NCBI GenBank assembly: GCA_034432375.1
Contig: DAOUCA010000157.1
Span: forward strand, 1-64,000
Direction: 5' to 3'
Origin: JAHBVH01 sp034432375
Lineage (GTDB): Bacteria > Chloroflexota > Anaerolineae > Caldilineales > Caldilineaceae
DNA length: 64,000 bases
In this document: in pieces, positions 25,703 through 34,348 of the stretch
Layout: each line of letters begins with the position of its first letter
Position numbering within the stretch: the first letter of the stretch is position 1
Position numbers and translations under genes: made by a program
Notes under the pieces: generated by a model
Seen by the model: the letters and a program-made list of their open reading frames with translations, nothing else
Told to the model about the DNA's origin: nothing
Database searches by the model: none

Positions 25703-26085
25703 TTTTGTAAATCCTTTACCGTGGGGTTCACAGTTCCACCATGTTTGATGTCGCTGAACAATGGACTCAATTTGTCCTTAGCAATCACCAAATGAGTGTA
25801 TCAACTGGTGATAGGTAATCAATGAGATTGTATGTTAGGACGCACCCACAGGATGATGAAGTAATCTTTGATTCGTGGATATAGATCATACGCTATCTGT
25901 GCCATCGGATAGTTCTGCTAGTCTATCAAACAATTGGCGTAAACTCAAACGTAAGCAATGACATTGTGTAATCCAACGCTCCAACGCCGACAGATTGTAA
26001 AAGTGCCATCCACTGGGTATAATCTTATCCAACCCAGTCAATATTCCGATCAAGACAAACCCTTCCGCCCATGTAGGAGCCACCC
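25703..26085. other. Divergent intergenic region between helicase and sulfatase genes
   Basis: 383 bases with no open frame I can support. It must hold the promoters for the minus-strand defence operon and the plus-strand sulfatase gene; no clear -35/-10 pair, operator or repeat stands out. TAGGAG just before 26086 is the sulfatase ribosome site. Confidence 0.5.
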
Positions 26086-27522
26086 ATGAACTTCATCATC
26101 TTCCAACCCGACGAACTGCGCGCGGAGAGCGTGGGCTGCTATGGTCACCCGCTCGCGCCCACCCCGAACATTGACGCCCTCGCCGCGCAGGGTACCCGCT
26201 TCGACCAATGCCACGTCCAACATTCGGTCTGTACCCCCTCGCGCTGTAGCATGATGACCGGTTGGTACCCCCACGTGCGCGGCCATCGCACGCTCTGGCA
26301 CCTGTTGCGGCCGGATGAACCGAATATGCTGAAGTATCTGAAGGGGGCGGGCTACACGGTGCTGATGTATGGCAAAAATGATCTGTTGGCCCAGGAGAGC
26401 TTTGCGGACAGCGTCACCGAGGCGAAATCACACGGCGGCGGCAAGTTTGGCAAGAATCCATACAGCGTCGACGATCCGCGCTACTACAGCTTTCTCTTTG
26501 ACCCCTATGATGGCCCATTGGAAGAGCATGGCGACTACGCGAATGTCCACGCCGCGATTGACTTTCTACGCAGCAAGCCGACCGAGCCCTTCTGCCTCTT
26601 CTTGCCGCTAACCTTTCCGCACTGCCCCTACTCGGCTCCACAACCGTGGCACGACCTAATCGACCCCGACGACCTGCCACCGTTGCGCCCCGCGGACTTA
26701 CCCAACCGACCGGAGTTTCACGCGCTGATCCGCCAATACCGCCACCTGGAACAGCTTTCCGTGGCCGAACAGGACAAACTCTTGCGCAAGATCCAAGCCG
26801 TTTACCTGGGCATGACCGGCTTTATCGATCACCTACTTGGTGAACTATTGGCCGCGCTCGATGAAAGTGGCCTGGCCGATTCGACCACCGTCACCTTCAC
26901 CTCGGATCATGGCGATTATGCGGGGGATTATGGTCTTGTTGAAAAGTGGCCGAGCGCCGGTGAGGATATTATCACGCGCGTGCCGTTGATTGTGCGCACG
27001 CCGGGCGGCAAGGCCGGTCATGTTGTCAATGAGCCAGTCGAACTTTTTGACCTAATGGCGACAACACTAGAACAGGCAGAAATAGAAGCAGAACACACTC
27101 ACTTTGCGCAAAGTTACACGGCGCAACTCCAAGGTGCGGCCGGCGACGCCACACGGGCAGCCTATACCGAAGGAGGCTATGCCCGCCACGAGCCGAATTG
27201 TTTTGAAGGGCGCGCCAACCGCGATCAATTTGCGCGCGACAGCACCCACATCTATTATCCCAAAGGGCGGCAGCAACAAGATTACCCCGACAGCGTTGGC
27301 CGGGTCGTCGCCATGCGCGCGCAGAGCCATCGCTTTGTCTACCGCCCAACCGGGCAGTGTGAATTCTATGACCTTGCCACAGATCCACAAGAGTTGTACA
27401 ATCTCTATGGCGATCCTGATCACGCGGCGATCCAGCGTGAACTGGAACAGCAACTATTAGCGTGGACGGTCCAGACCAGTGATGTTACGCCCTTTACAAT
27501 GGACCCGCGTGGGTATCAGTGA
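26086..27522 (+). CDS. Type I sulfatase (alkaline-phosphatase superfamily)
   Basis: A 478-residue enzyme that removes sulfate groups. The formylglycine signature C49-T-P-S-R (HSVCTPSRCSMMTGW) supplies the catalytic residue after conversion of the cysteine by a formylglycine-generating enzyme. Metal-site residues are visible in MNFIIFQPDELRAESVGCYG and in SDHGDYAGDYGLVEKW. No signal peptide is present, so it may act in the cytoplasm on an imported sugar sulfate. Ribosome site TAGGAG; length is normal for the family. The exact substrate cannot be read from the sequence. Confidence 0.9.
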   Translation: MNFIIFQPDELRAESVGCYGHPLAPTPNIDALAAQGTRFDQCHVQHSVCTPSRCSMMTGWYPHVRGHRTLWHLLRPDEPNMLKYLKGAGYTVLMYGKNDLLAQESFADSVTEAKSHGGGKFGKNPYSVDDPRYYSFLFDPYDGPLEEHGDYANVHAAIDFLRSKPTEPFCLFLPLTFPHCPYSAPQPWHDLIDPDDLPPLRPADLPNRPEFHALIRQYRHLEQLSVAEQDKLLRKIQAVYLGMTGFIDHLLGELLAALDESGLADSTTVTFTSDHGDYAGDYGLVEKWPSAGEDIITRVPLIVRTPGGKAGHVVNEPVELFDLMATTLEQAEIEAEHTHFAQSYTAQLQGAAGDATRAAYTEGGYARHEPNCFEGRANRDQFARDSTHIYYPKGRQQQDYPDSVGRVVAMRAQSHRFVYRPTGQCEFYDLATDPQELYNLYGDPDHAAIQRELEQQLLAWTVQTSDVTPFTMDPRGYQ

Positions 27523-27618
27523 ACCAGGTAATGAATTTCTCGTTCAGTTTCAATGGGAAAAACCTTTCGTATCCGTAGACGAACAACCAACAGCAAGAAC
27601 AGAGGATAACCAGTAACC

Positions 27619-29289
27619 ATGCCCTATGCTGTAGAAATGCGCTTTGGCGTACAGGTACCGATGCGCGATGGCGTAAAGCTCTCCACCGATCTCTATTTGC
27701 CCAAAGCCGACGGTCCGTTCCCCACCATTCTGATTCGCACACCCTATAGCAATAACAGCGAGCCGCAAGTTGCGCGCGCCCGTGCTCTGGCCAATAATGG
27801 CTATGCCGTTGTCCTGCAAGATACCCGTGGCCGTTGGGATTCCGGTGGGAATTATTATCCATTAAAAGACGAAGGGATCGACGGCTTTGACACACAGGAG
27901 TGGGTCGGTGCGCAACCATGGAGCAACGGCAAAATTGGCACGTCGGGCGGCTCTTATTTGGGCCACACGCAGTGGCAGAGTGCGCCCTATGGCAGCACCA
28001 ATCTAACGGCGATGGCCCCGCGCGTGATGGGTGGAAATTTCTTTAAGCTGTTGCGCCCCGGTGGTGCACTTGACCTCAATCTTTGTGCAACTTGGGGAGC
28101 GGGTACCAGCGAACACACCAACCAGATCGTCGAATATAATCAGTGGTCGGAAATTTTTTACACGCTACCCCTACAGGGGCTCGATCAGGCAACGGGCCGT
28201 TCGTTGCCCTTCTGGCAAGATCTGCTCGCCCATCCCAATTATGATGAGTACTGGGCCGCCATCAATATCGAGGAGCGCTGGGGCGAGATTGGTGTGCCGG
28301 CGCTCAACATGGGTGGCTGGTATGACATCTTTGTCCAGGGAACGCTCGCCTCTTTTAATGGCATGCGCCAACAGGGCCGCACTCCCGCCGCTCGCCGCAG
28401 TCAGGCGATCATCGGGCCGTGGACCCACGCCTTGAGCGTTTCGCCCAAAGTTGGCGATATCGACTTTGGCTTCCACTCGATGTATGATCTGGATCTGCTC
28501 GAATATCGCTGGTGGGAACAGTGGCTCTGTGGAGTTGATACGAATATTTTGAGTGAAGCACCATTACGGCTCTTCATTATGGGCAGCAACGTGTGGCGCG
28601 ATGAACAGGAGTGGCCGCTTGATCGTACCGAATGGCAGCAGTGGTATCTGCACAGCAACGGCAACGCCAATACCTTGCGCGGCGACGGCGCTCTTGTGCC
28701 AAGCGTGCCTGGGGAAGAGCAAACGGATCACTTTGTCTACGATCCGCACTATCCCGTGCAGACCAATGGCGGCAACAATTGCTGCGCACCGCACATCACG
28801 CCGTGGGGGCCTTATGACCAACGCAGTGTCGAGATGCGCAGCGACGTGCTCTGTTATACGAGTGATCCGCTGGCTGAAGATCTGGAAGTGACTGGTCCGA
28901 TCACCTTCGTGCTCTACGCCACGACTGATGGCCCCGACACCGACTGGACAGCCAAACTGGTTGACGTGGCACCGAGTGGCTATGCCAAAAATCTCTGCGA
29001 CGGCATTGTGCGTGCTCGTTATCGCGAGAGTATGACAGAACCGACTTTACTGACGCCCAATCAACTTTATCGCTATGAGATCAATGTGGGAGTGACTGCG
29101 AATCTCTTTCGCAAGGGGCACTGCATCCGGCTCGAGGTCTCCTCGTCAAACTTTCCACGCTTTGACCGCAATCTGAATACGCGCGAGATGTGGGGGATGA
29201 GCAGTGAAATCCACGTGGCGCGGCAGACAATTTATCATGATCGCGATCATGCGTCGCATTTGGTGTTGCCGGTGATTCCGGTGGAGTGA
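27619..29289 (+). CDS. CocE/NonD-type (X-Pro dipeptidyl-peptidase S15 family) alpha/beta hydrolase
   Basis: A 556-residue hydrolase. The N-terminal alpha/beta domain has VPMRDGVKLSTDLYLP, DTRGRWDSGG and the nucleophile elbow GTSGGSYLGHTQW (Ser 112), the same arrangement as cocaine esterase and alpha-amino-acid ester hydrolases. The C-terminal jelly-roll domain is represented by VTGPITFVLYATTDGPDTDW and ends with IRLEVSSSNFPRFDRNLN. It hydrolyses an ester or acyl bond; its substrate is unknown. The neighbouring sulfatase suggests removal of acyl groups from a decorated sugar, which is inference. Confidence 0.85.
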   Translation: MPYAVEMRFGVQVPMRDGVKLSTDLYLPKADGPFPTILIRTPYSNNSEPQVARARALANNGYAVVLQDTRGRWDSGGNYYPLKDEGIDGFDTQEWVGAQPWSNGKIGTSGGSYLGHTQWQSAPYGSTNLTAMAPRVMGGNFFKLLRPGGALDLNLCATWGAGTSEHTNQIVEYNQWSEIFYTLPLQGLDQATGRSLPFWQDLLAHPNYDEYWAAINIEERWGEIGVPALNMGGWYDIFVQGTLASFNGMRQQGRTPAARRSQAIIGPWTHALSVSPKVGDIDFGFHSMYDLDLLEYRWWEQWLCGVDTNILSEAPLRLFIMGSNVWRDEQEWPLDRTEWQQWYLHSNGNANTLRGDGALVPSVPGEEQTDHFVYDPHYPVQTNGGNNCCAPHITPWGPYDQRSVEMRSDVLCYTSDPLAEDLEVTGPITFVLYATTDGPDTDWTAKLVDVAPSGYAKNLCDGIVRARYRESMTEPTLLTPNQLYRYEINVGVTANLFRKGHCIRLEVSSSNFPRFDRNLNTREMWGMSSEIHVARQTIYHDRDHASHLVLPVIPVE

Positions 29290-29302
29290 CAGAAGGAAGC
29301 AT

Positions 29303-29647
29303 ATGGAATGGAATGAAGCGACCCAAGCTCGGTTTGATGAGTTGCGGTATAAACAACTATCCGGGAACTTGAACGAAAACGAACAGGAAGAACTGACACA
29401 GCTTACTGCAATTGTTCTCGCCGATGAAGAGAAATATCTGGCACCGGCGATCACCCGCATGGAAAGTGAAAACGAAACAACACGAGAACAGATTGACAAA
29501 CTCCAAAATGAAAATGTCTATCTAGCAAGAATCGTTATTCAGCAAGAGCAACTAGTGCAAGATGCGAAGCGTTGGCTCGCTGAATTCGAACGGCGCCATT
29601 CGGTACTTCAACGGGCCTATAAACAATTAGCCAATGAGACACTATAA
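29303..29647 (+). CDS. Small coiled-coil protein of the type found upstream of HNH endonuclease genes
   Basis: A 114-residue, Glu/Gln-rich protein (MEWNEATQARFDELRYKQ, then EENEQEEL-like and RIVIQQEQLVQD) predicted to be mostly coiled coil. GAAGG lies before the ATG. The stop codon TAA overlaps the ATG of an HNH gene by one base. I recognise the pairing, a short helical protein followed by HNH nuclease, as recurrent in Chloroflexota and cyanobacteria, but its function is unknown. Here its partner is broken. Confidence 0.7.
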   Translation: MEWNEATQARFDELRYKQLSGNLNENEQEELTQLTAIVLADEEKYLAPAITRMESENETTREQIDKLQNENVYLARIVIQQEQLVQDAKRWLAEFERRHSVLQRAYKQLANETL

Positions 29648-29867
29648 TGGCTGTACCGATTGAAGCGCGTGAATTATTACGCGTGCGCCATGACTATAAG
29701 TGCGGTTACTGTGGTGTTTCAGAGGCCAGTGTAGGTGGCTTGTTGGAAGTAGAACATTTTCAACCTCTATCGAAAGGGGGGACAAATGAAATTGAAATTT
29801 AGTATACTCTTGCACAATCTGCTACAACAGCGAATTTATGAACTGGAACAAGAAGCTATACAGTTGA
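29647..29867 (+). pseudogene. HNH endonuclease gene with a one-base frameshift and lost 3' part
   Basis: The frame from 29647 encodes 51 residues with the first zinc knuckle CGYC and the His motif LEVEHFQPLSKGG, then stops at 29802. Reading one base back from 29796 restores the family continuation NLVYSCTIC followed by YN, i.e. the second CxxC and the final catalytic Asn region, before a stop at 29867. One missing A in a GAAATTT run explains the shift. After that the usual C-terminus is absent, so the gene is both frameshifted and truncated. Confidence 0.75.
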
Positions 29868-29905
29868 AGAACCATATTAAAAAACTTACAGAACGGCGCT
29901 CATAA
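29786..29905 (+). CDS. Possible 39-residue coiled-coil protein
   Basis: A small frame overlapping the HNH remnant, with AAAGGGGGG five bases before its ATG. The product starts MKLKFSILLHN and ends in a heptad-like IYELEQEAIQLKNHIKKLTE. The strong ribosome site and amphipathic helix make it possible that it is translated, but it may just be a by-product of the decayed gene. Confidence 0.3.
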   Translation: MKLKFSILLHNLLQQRIYELEQEAIQLKNHIKKLTERRS

Positions 29906-29963
29906 CCCCCATTGAATCAATTTAAACAAACAAATCTAAGCGAAAACCACCAGAGGAGCAACT

Positions 29964-30842
29964 ATGAAACTCGTAACCTACAAACCGCGCGGTGCCAACG
30001 CCCAACTCGGTGCCATTGTCGACGGCAAAGTGATTAACCTGGCCGAAGCCGCGGGCGGCGCGCTGCCCAACGATATGCTTGCCTTCCTCCAATTGGGGGA
30101 TGCGGGCCTCAAAGCGGCGAAAAAAGTCGCCACCAAAAAAGTCGCGGCCGATCATGGGGTTGCGCTCGACGATGTGAAACTCATGTCGCCGATTACCAAC
30201 CCGAATAAGGTTGTTGCCATCGGGCTGAACTATCTGGATCACATCAAAGAGAGCAACGCGGCCGTGCCAAAGATTCCGATCATGTTCACCAAATACACCA
30301 CGTCAATTATTGGCGACGGCGATGAAGTACGCTGGGATCCGACCATTTCCGAGAAGGTGGACTGGGAAGTGGAACTGGCCGTTGTCATCGGCAAGGCGGC
30401 CTATCGCGTTAGCGAGGAAGATGCACTCAGCTATGTGGTCGGCTACACCGTCTGCAATGACGTCAGCGCCCGTGATCTACAAACCGAGCGAGGCGACCAG
30501 TGGATTCGCGGCAAATCGCTCGACACCTTCTGCCCCCTTGGCCCCTGCATCGCCACCAAGGATGAGATCGCCGACCCGCACAACCTCAAGCTCAAGACAA
30601 CGGTCAACGGCAAGGTGATGCAGGATTCCAACACCAGCCAACTGCTCTTCAAGGTACCCTACCTGATCAGCTATCTGAGCCAAGCCTTCACCCTGCTGCC
30701 CGGCGATGTGATCATCACCGGCACGCCTCCCGGTGTCGGTATGGGCATGAAGCCGCCGGTCTATCTCAAGGATGGCGACGTGATGACGGTAGAAGTCGAG
30801 GGAATTGGGCAGTTGACCAATCCTTGTGTGGAGATGAAGTAA
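29964..30842 (+). CDS. Fumarylacetoacetate hydrolase (FAH) family protein
   Basis: A 292-residue protein of the FAH fold: N-terminal MKLVTYKPRG, AIGLNYLDHIKESN, the metal ligands in DWEVELAVVIGK, GYTVCNDVSARDLQ, and the closing ITGTPPGVGMGMKPP. Family members hydrolyse C-C or C-O bonds of 2-oxo or 2,4-dioxo acids, for example 2,4-diketo-3-deoxy-L-fuconate, or decarboxylate them. Located with an SDR and a D-threo-aldose/fucose-dehydrogenase-like reductase, a step in an oxidative sugar pathway is likely. AGAGGAGC precedes the ATG. Confidence 0.88.
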   Translation: MKLVTYKPRGANAQLGAIVDGKVINLAEAAGGALPNDMLAFLQLGDAGLKAAKKVATKKVAADHGVALDDVKLMSPITNPNKVVAIGLNYLDHIKESNAAVPKIPIMFTKYTTSIIGDGDEVRWDPTISEKVDWEVELAVVIGKAAYRVSEEDALSYVVGYTVCNDVSARDLQTERGDQWIRGKSLDTFCPLGPCIATKDEIADPHNLKLKTTVNGKVMQDSNTSQLLFKVPYLISYLSQAFTLLPGDVIITGTPPGVGMGMKPPVYLKDGDVMTVEVEGIGQLTNPCVEMK

Positions 30843-30845
30843 AAC

Positions 30846-30906
30846 GGTAGACAAGTACACAGGTAGATAGGTACCCACGACAGTTCTCCCTGTTTCCCTG
30901 TCTACC
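30846..30906. repeat. Intergenic inverted repeat of iterated short words
   Basis: GGTAGACAAGTACACAGGTAG faces CCTGTTTCCCTGTCTACC. The arms contain iterated GTAGA/CAGG words and pair imperfectly. No T-run. Belongs to the class of word-iterated hairpins described in the findings. Confidence 0.5.
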
Positions 30907-30923
30907 TTTCCAAAGGGAATCTT

Positions 30924-31901
30924 ATGAGCAACGAAACCTTTATGATCACCGGTGCCATGGGCTGTATTGGTGCTTGGGTGATGCGCAATTTGGTGCAAGA
31001 GGGTGTGAAGGTCATTGGGACTGATCTGGCGACGGAGCCGGTGCGGCCCCGTCAGGTGATGAGTGAAGAGGACCTGAGCAAGGTAACGATTGCCAAGCTC
31101 GATGTAACCGATCTTAAGGCCGTGCGCAACGTGGTGGAAGAGCATGGGGTGACACACATTATTCACTTGGCTGGCTTGCAGGTGCCCTTTTGTCGAGCCA
31201 ACCCTTCGCTGGGTGCAGCGGTCAATGTGGTGGGCACCGTCAACATCTTTGAAGCGGCGCGCCATGCGGGTGTCAAAGGATTGTCCTATGCTAGTTCGCT
31301 GGCGGTGCTTGGCCCTGCCGAGGATTATGAGGAAGGCAAGATCGAGGACGATGTACCGCTGCTGCCACGCACACTCTATGGCGTCTACAAGGTGGCCAAC
31401 GAGGGCACGGCGCGCATCTATTGGCAGGATTGGCAGGTGGGCAGTGTTGGGTTGCGCCCCTACATCGTCTACGGCGTCGGCCGCGACCAGGGCATGACGA
31501 GTGATCTGGCCAAGGCGGTCCTGGCAACCGCCGCGGGTAAGCCGTACCATATCCGCTTTGATGGGCCGGTCGGGCTGCAACATGCGAACGATGTGGCCCA
31601 GATGTTTATCGGCACGGCGCGGGCACAGTATCAAGGCGCGGCCGCCTGCAATCTGCGCAACGATATTGTCAGTGTGGCAGACTTTGTGACGATGCTCAAA
31701 AAAGTTGAGCCCAACGCTCAAATCACCGTCGCCGAAAACAATCCACTCCCCTTCCCCTGGGATCTCGACGATGGCGGGCTGCGCGAGATCCTCGGCGGTA
31801 TGCCGTGGACGCCAATCCAGGACGCGATTCAGCAAGATTTTGCCCACTTTCAGCGGTTGTTGGAGGAAGGGCTGATTGATTTGAAGCAGCTTGAGAACTG
31901 A
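30924..31901 (+). CDS. NAD(P)-dependent epimerase/dehydratase (extended SDR)
   Basis: A 325-residue Rossmann-fold enzyme: nucleotide motif TGAMGCIGAWV, a DVTD acidic loop, the strand HIIHLAGLQVPF, catalytic Ser region YASSLAVLGP, and the active-site Tyr-Lys pair in YGVYKVANE. Extended SDRs of this kind act on nucleotide sugars, uronic acids or aldonates. Position between an FAH hydrolase and an aldo/keto reductase suggests sugar-acid oxidation or epimerisation; the substrate is undetermined. AAAGGGAATCTT precedes the ATG. Confidence 0.87.
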   Translation: MSNETFMITGAMGCIGAWVMRNLVQEGVKVIGTDLATEPVRPRQVMSEEDLSKVTIAKLDVTDLKAVRNVVEEHGVTHIIHLAGLQVPFCRANPSLGAAVNVVGTVNIFEAARHAGVKGLSYASSLAVLGPAEDYEEGKIEDDVPLLPRTLYGVYKVANEGTARIYWQDWQVGSVGLRPYIVYGVGRDQGMTSDLAKAVLATAAGKPYHIRFDGPVGLQHANDVAQMFIGTARAQYQGAAACNLRNDIVSVADFVTMLKKVEPNAQITVAENNPLPFPWDLDDGGLREILGGMPWTPIQDAIQQDFAHFQRLLEEGLIDLKQLEN

Positions 31902-31960
31902 GTAAAACGTGAAACGTAAAATGTAATCTTCGTCTGATGGGTCACGTTTTACGTTTTATG
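31902..31960. terminator. A/T-rich inverted repeat after the SDR gene, possible terminator
   Basis: GTAAAACGTGAAACGTAAAA pairs imperfectly with GTCACGTTTTACGTTTTAT. The stem is A/T-rich and ends in a TTTTA stretch. It lies immediately after the SDR stop and before a DUF2442 gene. Confidence 0.5.
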
Positions 31961-31979
31961 CTTGAGAGATTACAACACT

Positions 31980-32249
31980 ATGCTGAAAGATATTATTGCC
32001 GTTAAATACGTACGTGACTATAAACTCCGCATCAAGTTTGAAGATGGGGTTGAAGGCGTGATCGATGTTGCCACACTCGTTGAATTCAAAGGTGTCTTTA
32101 AGCCTCTGTTTAATCCGGACTATTTCGCACGAGTCGCCGTGAATCCGGAAATCGGGACTATCTGTTGGCCGAATGGTGCAGATTTGGATCCGGATGTGTT
32201 ATATAGCGAGGTAACAGGTGAGCCCATACCGATCTTGGAAACTGCGTAA
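31980..32249 (+). CDS. DUF2442 family protein
   Basis: An 89-residue protein starting MLKDIIAVKYVRDYKLRIKF, with VDIATLVEF-like core and ending region ICWPNGADLDPDVLY; this pattern is the DUF2442 (NE0471 N-terminal-like) fold. Members often pair with DUF4160 in toxin-antitoxin-like modules, but no DUF4160 gene is present here. An upstream TTG at 31962 is in frame. Role unknown. Confidence 0.82.
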   Translation: MLKDIIAVKYVRDYKLRIKFEDGVEGVIDVATLVEFKGVFKPLFNPDYFARVAVNPEIGTICWPNGADLDPDVLYSEVTGEPIPILETA

Positions 32250-32337
32250 AGATAGACCGCTAGAATGATGTCGTTCAATGATCGCAGAGCTATCTTAACT
32301 TGACTTGCGCACGCCTGTGGCAACGACAGTTGTAGAG

Positions 32338-32565
32338 ATGATTGAATTTATGAATGGCAATCCAACCCCCGAAGCGATCTTCCAGTACCATGTGAGTGAA
32401 CGGGCGCAGGAACGTCTAGGATATCTGTTGATGCGCAATCGTTCTGGGTCTCTGCAAGACATTGAAGAGTTAGAGTTGGATGAAATAGAAAAACTTCAAC
32501 ATCTGTTTACCATGTTTAAAATTGATATGACAGAGCGGACAGACAAAGAAGAAGGATCCCTATGA
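32338..32565 (+). CDS. Small helical protein of unknown function
   Basis: About 75 residues from the ATG at 32338 (an in-frame TTG lies at 32305 and a GTG at 32317). The sequence MIEFMNGNPTPEAIFQYHV, then SERAQERLGYLLMRNRSGSL and a Glu/Leu-rich end, is of a kind seen next to HNH or DUF2442 genes in related bacteria. Its stop overlaps the next gene's ATG by four bases, so it is read together with the aldo/keto reductase. Confidence 0.6.
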   Translation: MIEFMNGNPTPEAIFQYHVSERAQERLGYLLMRNRSGSLQDIEELELDEIEKLQHLFTMFKIDMTERTDKEEGSL

Positions 32566-33524
32566 CCGCACTTACGACCGTCCCACTGGGCGGCAAGAAT
32601 TCATTACAAGTCACCAACTTTGGCCTGGGCACGGCCCCCATTGGGAACACGACGAGTGTCTCCGACCGCGATGCCGAGGCAACAATCCAACACGCCTACG
32701 AACTGGGTGTGCGCCTCTTTGACAGCGCGCCCCTCTATGGCAGCGGCGAGGCGGAGATTCGCGTGGGCCGCGCGTTACGCGGGGTGGCCCGCGATAGCTA
32801 TGTAATCTCAACCAAGATCGGTCGCGTGCTCAATGCCGACCGCAGCAGCTTTGTCTACGATTATTCGTACGACGGGGTGATGCGCAGCCTGGAAGGTAGC
32901 TTGCAGCGGCTCAACACCGACCACGTCGATGTGGTGCTCGTTCATGATCCCGATGCTGACAAGGTTGACCACGAGCAGGATGCGCTCGATGGGGCCTTCC
33001 CCACGTTGCAAGATCTGCGCAGCCAAGGGGTGATCAAAGCCCTGGGCGCGGGGATGAACCAATGGCAGATGGAGCAACGTTTTGCCGAGCAGGCCGACCC
33101 CGACGTTTTTCTGTTAGCCGGGCGCTATACGCTGCTAGAGCAAACGTCCTTGGGCTTTCTCAAACTCTGCAAAGAGAAGGGGATCGGCATTTTTCTGGGC
33201 GGCGTCTACAACAGCGGCATCCTCGCCACCGGACCCAAAGCGGATGCCAAATACAACTATGCGAACGCACCTGCTGCGATCATGGAGAAGGCACGCAAAA
33301 TTAAAGCAGTTTGTGATCGCTATGGCGTGCCACTCAACGTGGCGGCGCTACACTTTGCCCAAGCGCACCCCACCATCACCGCGCTGGTTGTCGGTGCCGT
33401 GAAACCGAGTGAGGTGGAGGCCAATATCGCTGCGCTAAGCGCCGAAGTGCCGCCAGAACTGTGGCAAGAGTTGCAGGCGAAGGGATTAATCGAGGCAGAT
33501 GCACCATTGCCACAAACAAAATAA
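32562..33524 (+). CDS. Aldo/keto reductase, D-threo-aldose 1-dehydrogenase (L-fucose dehydrogenase)-like
   Basis: A 320-residue TIM-barrel oxidoreductase. The catalytic tetrad is visible: Asp in RLFDSAPLYG, Tyr in the same segment, Lys in ISTKIGRVL, and His in VVLVHDPDADK. The sequence type, including GAGMNQWQMEQRF and FLLAGRYTLLEQ, is that of D-threo-aldose 1-dehydrogenases that oxidise L-fucose or related sugars to the lactone with NAD(P). With the nearby FAH hydrolase this fits the first step of an oxidative fucose-type pathway; the specific sugar is inference. GAAGGATCCCT before the ATG. Confidence 0.88.
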   Translation: MTALTTVPLGGKNSLQVTNFGLGTAPIGNTTSVSDRDAEATIQHAYELGVRLFDSAPLYGSGEAEIRVGRALRGVARDSYVISTKIGRVLNADRSSFVYDYSYDGVMRSLEGSLQRLNTDHVDVVLVHDPDADKVDHEQDALDGAFPTLQDLRSQGVIKALGAGMNQWQMEQRFAEQADPDVFLLAGRYTLLEQTSLGFLKLCKEKGIGIFLGGVYNSGILATGPKADAKYNYANAPAAIMEKARKIKAVCDRYGVPLNVAALHFAQAHPTITALVVGAVKPSEVEANIAALSAEVPPELWQELQAKGLIEADAPLPQTK

Positions 33525-33526
33525 CT

Positions 33527-34348
33527 ATGAACCAATTTTCTGCCACCGATCCCAAAGTCGTCCACGATCAGTATGGTACGAGCGCCAATCTCGATGCGCG
33601 TATTCGGCTCCATGCCAACTTTAGCACAAACCCCTATGGTTGGTTGCCCTGGGTTTTTGACCATCTGCTGACGTTGCCGACAGATGCGACCATTCTTGAG
33701 ATTGGCTGCGGCACGGGGCAGTTGTGGGCAGAAAATCGGGAGCGAATTCCCGCGACGTGGACGATTACCCTTAGCGATCAATCGGCGGGGATGGTGGCGC
33801 AGGCAGAGGCAAAGCTGGCAGATCTCGACCGGTCGAGCCGCTTCGAGCAGATCAATGCGCAAGAGATTCCCTATCCCGATGGCCATTTCGACGCAATTAT
33901 CGCCAACCACATGCTCTATCATGTGCCGGATCTGCCGCAAGCGCTGGCCGAATTCCGACGGGTCTTAAAACCTGGCGGGCATCTTTTTGCCGCCACCAAC
34001 GGCAAAGCGCACATGGTAGCGTTGGGCGAGTTGGCTGGTCGCTTTGACCCACGCCTCAATGTCAAAAGCTTTCTGGCGATTGATCACTTCCAGCTCGAAA
34101 ATGGTGGACCCCAACTCAAGCCCTACTTCCCGCACCTTGAGTGCGCGATCTATGAGGATGCGCTGGTGGTCAGCGAAGCAACGGCACTGGTCGATTATAT
34201 CCTGTCGATGGCACCGCTGGAGATCCGACAGGCAACCGAGCGCGCAGCTTTGCACGCCTTTATTACGCAAGCGCTGGCAGTCCACGGTGGCGCGATAACG
34301 ATTGAAAAAGCGACGGGTCTGTTTATCGGAACAAAGGAAGCGCGGTGA
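33527..34348 (+). CDS. Class I SAM-dependent methyltransferase
   Basis: 273 residues from the ATG at 33527, two bases after the reductase stop; a longer in-frame start at 33461 lies inside that gene. Motif I is ILEIGCGTGQLW, followed by the strand end TLSDQSAGMV, the loop HFDAIIANHMLYHV and FRRVLKPGGHLFAATNG. This is the methyltransferase type 11/25 fold; substrate unknown. The stop overlaps the GTG start of the first PPK2 gene by four bases, so expression is coupled. Confidence 0.87.
   Translation: MNQFSATDPKVVHDQYGTSANLDARIRLHANFSTNPYGWLPWVFDHLLTLPTDATILEIGCGTGQLWAENRERIPATWTITLSDQSAGMVAQAEAKLADLDRSSRFEQINAQEIPYPDGHFDAIIANHMLYHVPDLPQALAEFRRVLKPGGHLFAATNGKAHMVALGELAGRFDPRLNVKSFLAIDHFQLENGGPQLKPYFPHLECAIYEDALVVSEATALVDYILSMAPLEIRQATERAALHAFITQALAVHGGAITIEKATGLFIGTKEAR

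Noticed and set aside
30477..31847. Long open frame on the minus strand (456 codons) opposite the SDR gene
   Set aside because: It mirrors the coding frame of the plus-strand FAH/SDR genes, has no recognisable domain and no ribosome site; a GC-rich shadow frame.
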